A stretch of DNA of 26,804 bases. Source: Pelomicrobium sp036803785. GTDB taxonomy: Bacteria; Pseudomonadota; Gammaproteobacteria; Burkholderiales; UBA6910. Location: contig NZ_DAIRTR010000032.1 of the NCBI RefSeq assembly GCF_036803785.1, forward strand, positions 1-26,804. The letters are read 5' to 3'. Made by a program: the position numbers and the translations under genes. The notes below the pieces were generated by a model, which searched no databases, had not been told where the DNA came from, and saw nothing but the letters and a program-made list of their open reading frames with translations. This document shows positions 22,776-26,804 of this stretch, in pieces (positions within the stretch are counted from its first letter, which is position 1; every line of letters starts with the position of its first letter).

Positions 22776-22921
22776 AAAACTGAAGTCCTTGTTTTGTTTA
22801 AGAAAGGGTAAGCCGCAGGCGAACTGCTGGGACGAGTCTACAGCAATCCTTTTGGGAGTCAAGAGAACATCCCAGAGGCATTCTAGCGCTGCCCTCCTTC
22901 TCGGGCAGTCCTGGCCAGGGG

Positions 22922-24250
22922 TTAAGAAGCCGCGCGGGTGCGCTCCAGCACGGCGGCAAAAAACCCGTCGGTTCCATGCACGTGGGGCAGTAGGCGCAGC
23001 CACGGGCCCGTACCGATGATGATGTCATGGCGCGCCAGCACCTCGGAGGCGGGCACCAGAGAAAAGGCAGGGCTACGACTGAGGAACGCCTCCACGACAG
23101 CTTCGTTCTCCTCTGCAAGCAGGCTGCAAGTGGCATAGACCAGGCGCCCACCCGGCTTCACCAGCCGGGCGGCAGCATCCAGAAGGGAGGTCTGGACGCG
23201 GACGAGGGCGGCGACGGTGGCGGGGGACTGGCGCCACTTGAGATCCGGGTTTCGTCGCAAGGTGCCGCTTCCGCTGCAAGGAGCGTCTACCAGCACCCGA
23301 TCGATCTTGCCAGCGAGCCGTCTGACCCGGGCATCGTTTTCCGAGTCGATCCGCTGGGGATAGACGTTGGAGAGACCGGAGCGCTTGAGGCGGGATCTGA
23401 GCCGGGCAAGGCGCCGGTCCGCGACGTCGAAGGCATAGACACGGCCCTCGGAACCCATGAGCGCCCCCAAGTGCAGAGTCTTGCCCCCCGCGCCAGCACA
23501 GAAATCCACCACCATCTCCCCCCGGCGGGGCGACACCAGGTAGGCAAGCAACTGGCTGCCCTCGTCCTGGACCTCCAGCGCGCCGGTGAGGAACAGGGGG
23601 CTGTGCTGGAGGGATGGCTTGCCCCGCACACGGATGCCTACGGGCGAATAGGGGGTCGGGGCGGCCTGGATCCCCTCTTCGGCCAACGCTTGAAGCACGC
23701 TGTGGCGCTGCGCGCGCAGGCTGTTTACCCGCAGGTCCAAGGGAGCTGGGTGCTGCATGCTGCGCCCAAGGGCGAGGGCTTGCGCCTCCCCATAGGCTGC
23801 TGCAAGCCGCGCCCAGAGCCAATCGGGAAGCTCCGCCTGGACCGGGAGGGGCAAGCTTTCGTAGCGCAGCCCCTTGAGCCCCGCGAGCCACCGCCGTTCC
23901 TCTTCTGTCAAGGGCTCCAGCTCCCGTAGCTTGAAGCCACCGAAGCGGAACGCCGCGGCCAGGACGCGGCTGCGCGGGCTTACGGCCCCCGCCGCATCGA
24001 GGAAGCGAGCATGGCGTAGCGCCGCGTAGACTGCCTCGGCAACGAAGGCCCGGTCCCGGACCCCTAGGCGGGGGTGCTCGCGGAAATAGCGGGCGAGCAC
24101 GGCGTCTGCCGGATGCTCCATGGCAAGCACCCGCGCCAGGGCCTCTTCCGTCCGGGCGATCACGGCAGGGCGCGCGATCGCGCGGTCCGCAGACGTTCGT
24201 CCCACGGAGCCCGTCGCTTCAGGGCTCCTGCGCGCGGGTTCGGCCCTCAC
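22922..24250 (-). CDS. RsmB/NOP2-family rRNA (cytosine-5) methyltransferase
   Basis: The 442-aa methyltransferase joins an N-terminal NusB-like helical part (about 35-150) to a class I SAM domain. SAM-binding DFCAGAGGK is at 249-257, motif IV DAPCSGSGTLRRNPDLKW has Cys325, and motif VI ATCSLLAEENE has Cys375, the two Cys of m5C methyltransferases. The frame is open upstream to a GTG at 24271, but GTG 24250 overlaps the purN stop as GTGA and has GGAGG upstream, so I chose it. This paralogue follows purN rather than fmt, so it may not be RsmB itself; the target cytosine is not known. Confidence 0.9.
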   Translation of the reverse strand: MRAEPARRSPEATGSVGRTSADRAIARPAVIARTEEALARVLAMEHPADAVLARYFREHPRLGVRDRAFVAEAVYAALRHARFLDAAGAVSPRSRVLAAAFRFGGFKLRELEPLTEEERRWLAGLKGLRYESLPLPVQAELPDWLWARLAAAYGEAQALALGRSMQHPAPLDLRVNSLRAQRHSVLQALAEEGIQAAPTPYSPVGIRVRGKPSLQHSPLFLTGALEVQDEGSQLLAYLVSPRRGEMVVDFCAGAGGKTLHLGALMGSEGRVYAFDVADRRLARLRSRLKRSGLSNVYPQRIDSENDARVRRLAGKIDRVLVDAPCSGSGTLRRNPDLKWRQSPATVAALVRVQTSLLDAAARLVKPGGRLVYATCSLLAEENEAVVEAFLSRSPAFSLVPASEVLARHDIIIGTGPWLRLLPHVHGTDGFFAAVLERTRAAS

Positions 24251-24888
24251 CCCTCCACCTCCGGTGAACACAGGGCCTGCGCCGGCGGGCGTGCGCCCTC
24301 GATCTCCACCCGGTCCTCGCCGCTCAAGCGCAACCGTCCCTCAAGGATCCAGCGAATCGCCTGGGGATAGATGCGATGCTCTTGCGCCAGCACCCGGGCC
24401 GCCAGCCGCGCCTCGTCATCCTCCGGTAGTACAGGCACTGCTGCCTGAATGATGATGGGGCCATGATCCAGAGACTCGGTGACGAAGTGCACCGTGCATC
24501 CGTGGATACGCACCCCCGCTTCCAATGCTCGGCGATGGGTATGGAGTCCCGGAAACGCGGGCAGCAAGGATGGGTGGATGTTCACCAGGCGCCCGCGGTA
24601 GCGTGCGACGAAATCCGCCGTCAACACCCGCATGAAACCTGCCAGCACCACCAAATCGGCCCCATGGCGATCGATGGCATGCGCCAGGGCCTGTTCGAAA
24701 CTGCCTCGGTCGGGGTAGCCGCGATGGGGCACGACCTCGGTGACGATGCCGTAGGTGCGGGCGATCTCCAGGCCGCGGGCGCCAGGCTCGTTGCTAATCA
24801 CAGCGGCAACGGTCGCGGGCAAGCGCGCGCGCAGGATCGCTTCCATGTTGCTGCCACGACCGGAGATGAGAATAGCGAGCCGCTTCAT
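24247..24888 (-). CDS. purN: Phosphoribosylglycinamide formyltransferase 1
   Basis: The 213-aa enzyme catalyses the third step of purine synthesis, using 10-formyl-THF. ISGRGSNMEAIL (8-19) binds the phosphate. The catalytic triad corresponds to N103, H105 (in VNIHPSLLPAFPG) and D141 (in TESLDHGPI), with H117 nearby. The chosen ATG 24888 overlaps the purM stop as ATGA, so the long upstream frame to 24951 is rejected. The 3' end overlaps the methyltransferase start as GTGA. Middle gene of a coupled three-gene operon. Confidence 0.96.
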   Translation of the reverse strand: MKRLAILISGRGSNMEAILRARLPATVAAVISNEPGARGLEIARTYGIVTEVVPHRGYPDRGSFEQALAHAIDRHGADLVVLAGFMRVLTADFVARYRGRLVNIHPSLLPAFPGLHTHRRALEAGVRIHGCTVHFVTESLDHGPIIIQAAVPVLPEDDEARLAARVLAQEHRIYPQAIRWILEGRLRLSGEDRVEIEGARPPAQALCSPEVEG

Positions 24889-25937
24889 AGGCGATGGATC
24901 TGTACCTGGGGCTCGGCACCGCAACGCTGCCGGATCTCTCCGATCCGCCACACCGTCTCGCCGGCTTGCTCAAGCAATTCCATCGCGGCCTGCGCATCTG
25001 TGGCCTCCACCACCGCGACCAGGCCGATACCGCAGTTAAACACCCGGTAGAGCTCCTGGTCGGTGATGCCGCCCAGCGCCTTGAGCCAGGTGAAAAGGCG
25101 CGGCATGGGCCAGCACCCGCCCTCCAGCACCGCCACCACCTGCTCCGGCAGAATGCGGGGAATGTTCTCCAAAAGCCCGCCGCCGGTGATATGGGCGAGA
25201 CCTTTAACCGGAAGCGCGTTAAGGAGCGCCAGCACCGGCTTCACGTAAATCCGGGTGGGGGTAAGCAGCACCTCGCCTAAGGACCGTCCGTCGAAGTCGG
25301 CGGAAAGGTCCAGCTGGTGCAGCTCCACGATGCGCCGGATCAAGGAATAGCCGTTGCTGTGGGCGCCGCTGGAGGCCAGCCCCAGCACCACGTCTCCAGG
25401 CCGGATACGGCGGCCGTCGATTAGGCGGCTGCGCTCGACGATGCCCACGGCGAACCCCGCCAGGTCGTACTCCCCGGGGGCGTACATGCCTGGCATCTCC
25501 GCCGTCTCCCCTCCGATCAAGGCGCAGCCGGCCTGCTCGCAACCAGCCGCAATCCCGGCGACCACTTGCGCCGCCACCTCTACGTCCAGCTTGCCGCAGG
25601 CGAAATAATCCAGGAAGAACAAGGGTTCTGCCCCTTGGACCAGAATATCGTTCACGCTCATCGCCACCAGGTCGATGCCCACAGTGTCGTGGCGGTTCAA
25701 CTGGAAGGCGAGCTTGAGCTTGGTGCCTACACCGTCGGTTCCCGACACCAAGACCGGTTCCCGGTAACCCGGGGGCAGAGAAAACATGGCGCCGAAGCCG
25801 CCGATCCCCCCCAGCACTTCAGGACGGAAGGTACGGCGAGCCAGGGGCTTGATGGCTTGCACCAGGCGATCACCGGCATCGATGTCGACGCCGGCATCGC
25901 GATAGCTGAGGGACGAAGGGGGAGTAGGCTGGCTCAT
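24885..25937 (-). CDS. purM: Phosphoribosylformylglycinamidine cyclo-ligase
   Basis: The 350-aa ATP-dependent AIR synthetase carries out the fifth step of purine synthesis. Motifs: GGIGGFGAMF, SGTDGVGTKLKLAF, GGETAEMPGMY, GLASSGAHSNGYSLIR and AHITGGGLLENIPRIL. Length is typical (E. coli 345 aa). ATG 25937 follows AAGGA on the - strand; an open frame to 26009 has no better support. First gene of purM-purN-methyltransferase, divergent from hda. Confidence 0.97.
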   Translation of the reverse strand: MSQPTPPSSLSYRDAGVDIDAGDRLVQAIKPLARRTFRPEVLGGIGGFGAMFSLPPGYREPVLVSGTDGVGTKLKLAFQLNRHDTVGIDLVAMSVNDILVQGAEPLFFLDYFACGKLDVEVAAQVVAGIAAGCEQAGCALIGGETAEMPGMYAPGEYDLAGFAVGIVERSRLIDGRRIRPGDVVLGLASSGAHSNGYSLIRRIVELHQLDLSADFDGRSLGEVLLTPTRIYVKPVLALLNALPVKGLAHITGGGLLENIPRILPEQVVAVLEGGCWPMPRLFTWLKALGGITDQELYRVFNCGIGLVAVVEATDAQAAMELLEQAGETVWRIGEIRQRCGAEPQVQIHRL

Positions 25938-26027
25938 GGATGTCCTTGGAGAAGCGTCCGGCACGCCCGCGCTCCTCCCGCCCGTCGGGCGCCGGGAAGA
26001 ACTCGGCAACGCATGGCCGCTTGCAGG

Positions 26028-26047
26028 TTAAAATGATGCAATTTTAA
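26028..26047. promoter_or_regulatory. 20-bp inverted repeat between purM and hda
   Basis: TTAAAAT-GATGCA-ATTTTAA has perfect 7-bp arms. Each arm reads TAAAAT in its own direction, a five-of-six -10 box for both strands, so this may be a back-to-back promoter or an operator shared by purM and hda. It does not resemble the E. coli PurR box. No clear -35 elements were found. Confidence 0.4.
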
Positions 26048-26120
26048 TGGAAACCTGCTCCTATCGCCGTGCACCCGCCCGGGCGGCCATGCGCGGGCAC
26101 ATGACGCCGTCGCGCCCCGG

Positions 26121-26792
26121 ATGACTCAGCTCGTCCTGCCGCTACAGGCGGCGCTTGCTCCCCGCTTCGACAACTTCGTCCCCGGGAGGAACCGGGAAGC
26201 GGTGGCCGCCCTCAAGGCCCTTCTCGCCGATCCGCTCGGGGAGCCGATCGTCTACCTGTGGGGGGCACCGGGGTGCGGCCGCACCCACCTTCTGGCTGCC
26301 CTGGTAGAGGAGGCGAAGCGCGCGGGCTTGCCTGCCGCGTTGGCGTCGGGTCGAAGCGCCGCGAGCCTGCCCGACGCGGTTCTCCTCGCCCTGGATGACG
26401 TGGAACGGCTCGACCCGACCGGAGCCCAGGCCTTCTTCAACGCCCTCAATCGGGCCCGGGAAGGAACCATGCGAGTGGCGGCGAGCGGTCCCTGCCCGCC
26501 GGCGCGACTGCGCCTGCGGCAAGACGTGGCGACCCGGCTCGGTAGCGGCTTGGTCTTCGAAATCCACCCCCTCTCGGACGAGGAGAAGATCGCTGCCCTG
26601 GCGGCTCGCGCCCGGGAGCGGGGCTTTACCCTGCCTCAGGAGGCAGCGCGCTACCTGCTCACCCGCAGCCCGCGGAATCTGACCTGCCTGTTTGCCATCC
26701 TCGAGCGCTTGGATCTGCGCTCCCTCGAACGCCACCGTCCCGTGACCGTGCGGTTGCTCAGGGAAGTGCTGGGGGAGGCGGGCGATCCGTGA
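26121..26792 (+). CDS. hda: DnaA regulatory inactivator Hda
   Basis: The 223-aa DnaA-like AAA+ protein works with the DNA sliding clamp to stimulate ATP hydrolysis by DnaA and prevent over-initiation. The extreme N-terminus has the clamp-binding motif QLVLPL (3-8). A Walker A-like GAPGCGRTHLL (48-58) with Arg in place of Lys is normal for Hda, followed by LLALDDVERL and the sensor region LGSGLVFEIHPL. It lacks DnaA's DNA-binding domain. The ATG is close to a GC-rich leader without a clear ribosome site. Divergence from purM is a conserved arrangement in betaproteobacteria. Confidence 0.93.
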   Translation: MTQLVLPLQAALAPRFDNFVPGRNREAVAALKALLADPLGEPIVYLWGAPGCGRTHLLAALVEEAKRAGLPAALASGRSAASLPDAVLLALDDVERLDPTGAQAFFNALNRAREGTMRVAASGPCPPARLRLRQDVATRLGSGLVFEIHPLSDEEKIAALAARARERGFTLPQEAARYLLTRSPRNLTCLFAILERLDLRSLERHRPVTVRLLREVLGEAGDP

Positions 26793-26804
26793 CCGGGGGT
26801 AGCC

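Noticed and set aside
1..26804. CRISPR array, tRNA/rRNA genes, insertion sequences
   Set aside because: No regularly spaced repeats, cloverleaf-like sequences, rRNA motifs or transposase frames were recognised by reading; a dedicated search was not possible.

Overview
The window looks like chromosomal DNA of a high-G+C, sulfur-oxidising, chemolithotrophic betaproteobacterium. This rests on the housekeeping gene order (csp/clpS/clpA, purM divergent from hda, coaBC-dut-cbiX) and on an accessory cluster for thiocyanate oxidation. From memory, a thiocyanate dehydrogenase has been studied in Pelomicrobium methylotrophicum, which would fit. That assignment is an inference, not something the sequence proves.

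Region 1 (about 1-11230, all on the + strand except a truncated cytochrome c gene at the left edge) is the part of most interest. A Tat-exported beta-propeller protein (578-2125) matches the copper enzyme thiocyanate dehydrogenase (TcDH). All nine published active-site positions, as I remember them, fall on the right residue type at a constant offset of 33, and the total length also fits. Upstream lies a near-perfect sigma-54 promoter (469-484) and, farther up, a 17-bp dyad at the usual distance for an enhancer site. Downstream come two MacB/LolD-type ABC modules (permease-ATPase, permease-ATPase), a membrane-anchored protein, a lipoprotein, a multi-TM histidine kinase, an NtrC-family sigma-54 activator, a small exported His-rich protein and a 4-TM CopD-like protein. 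I infer one functional unit. The kinase/activator pair would switch on the sigma-54 promoter, and the ABC modules with the small envelope proteins would handle copper delivery or maturation, much as NosDFY/NosL serve the related enzyme NosZ. The divergent cytochrome c may accept the electrons.

Region 2 (about 11255-17701) is core metabolism and protein quality control: clpA and clpS (-), a cold-shock protein (+), NADP-isocitrate dehydrogenase icd (-) and isocitrate lyase aceA (+). The last two are divergent across a 554-bp spacer that holds a possible structured aceA leader.

Region 3 (about 17699-21585) has a - strand group coaBC, dut, cbiX and a DUF192 gene. Divergent from it are radC and the ribosomal protein pair rpmB-rpmG (the latter only 51 codons), ending in a strong terminator.

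Region 4 (about 21612-26804) has a fatty-acid desaturase (-) and the coupled - strand operon purM-purN-RsmB-like methyltransferase. hda (+) diverges from purM across a spacer with a 20-bp inverted repeat. No tRNA, rRNA, CRISPR array, insertion sequence or integrase was recognised.
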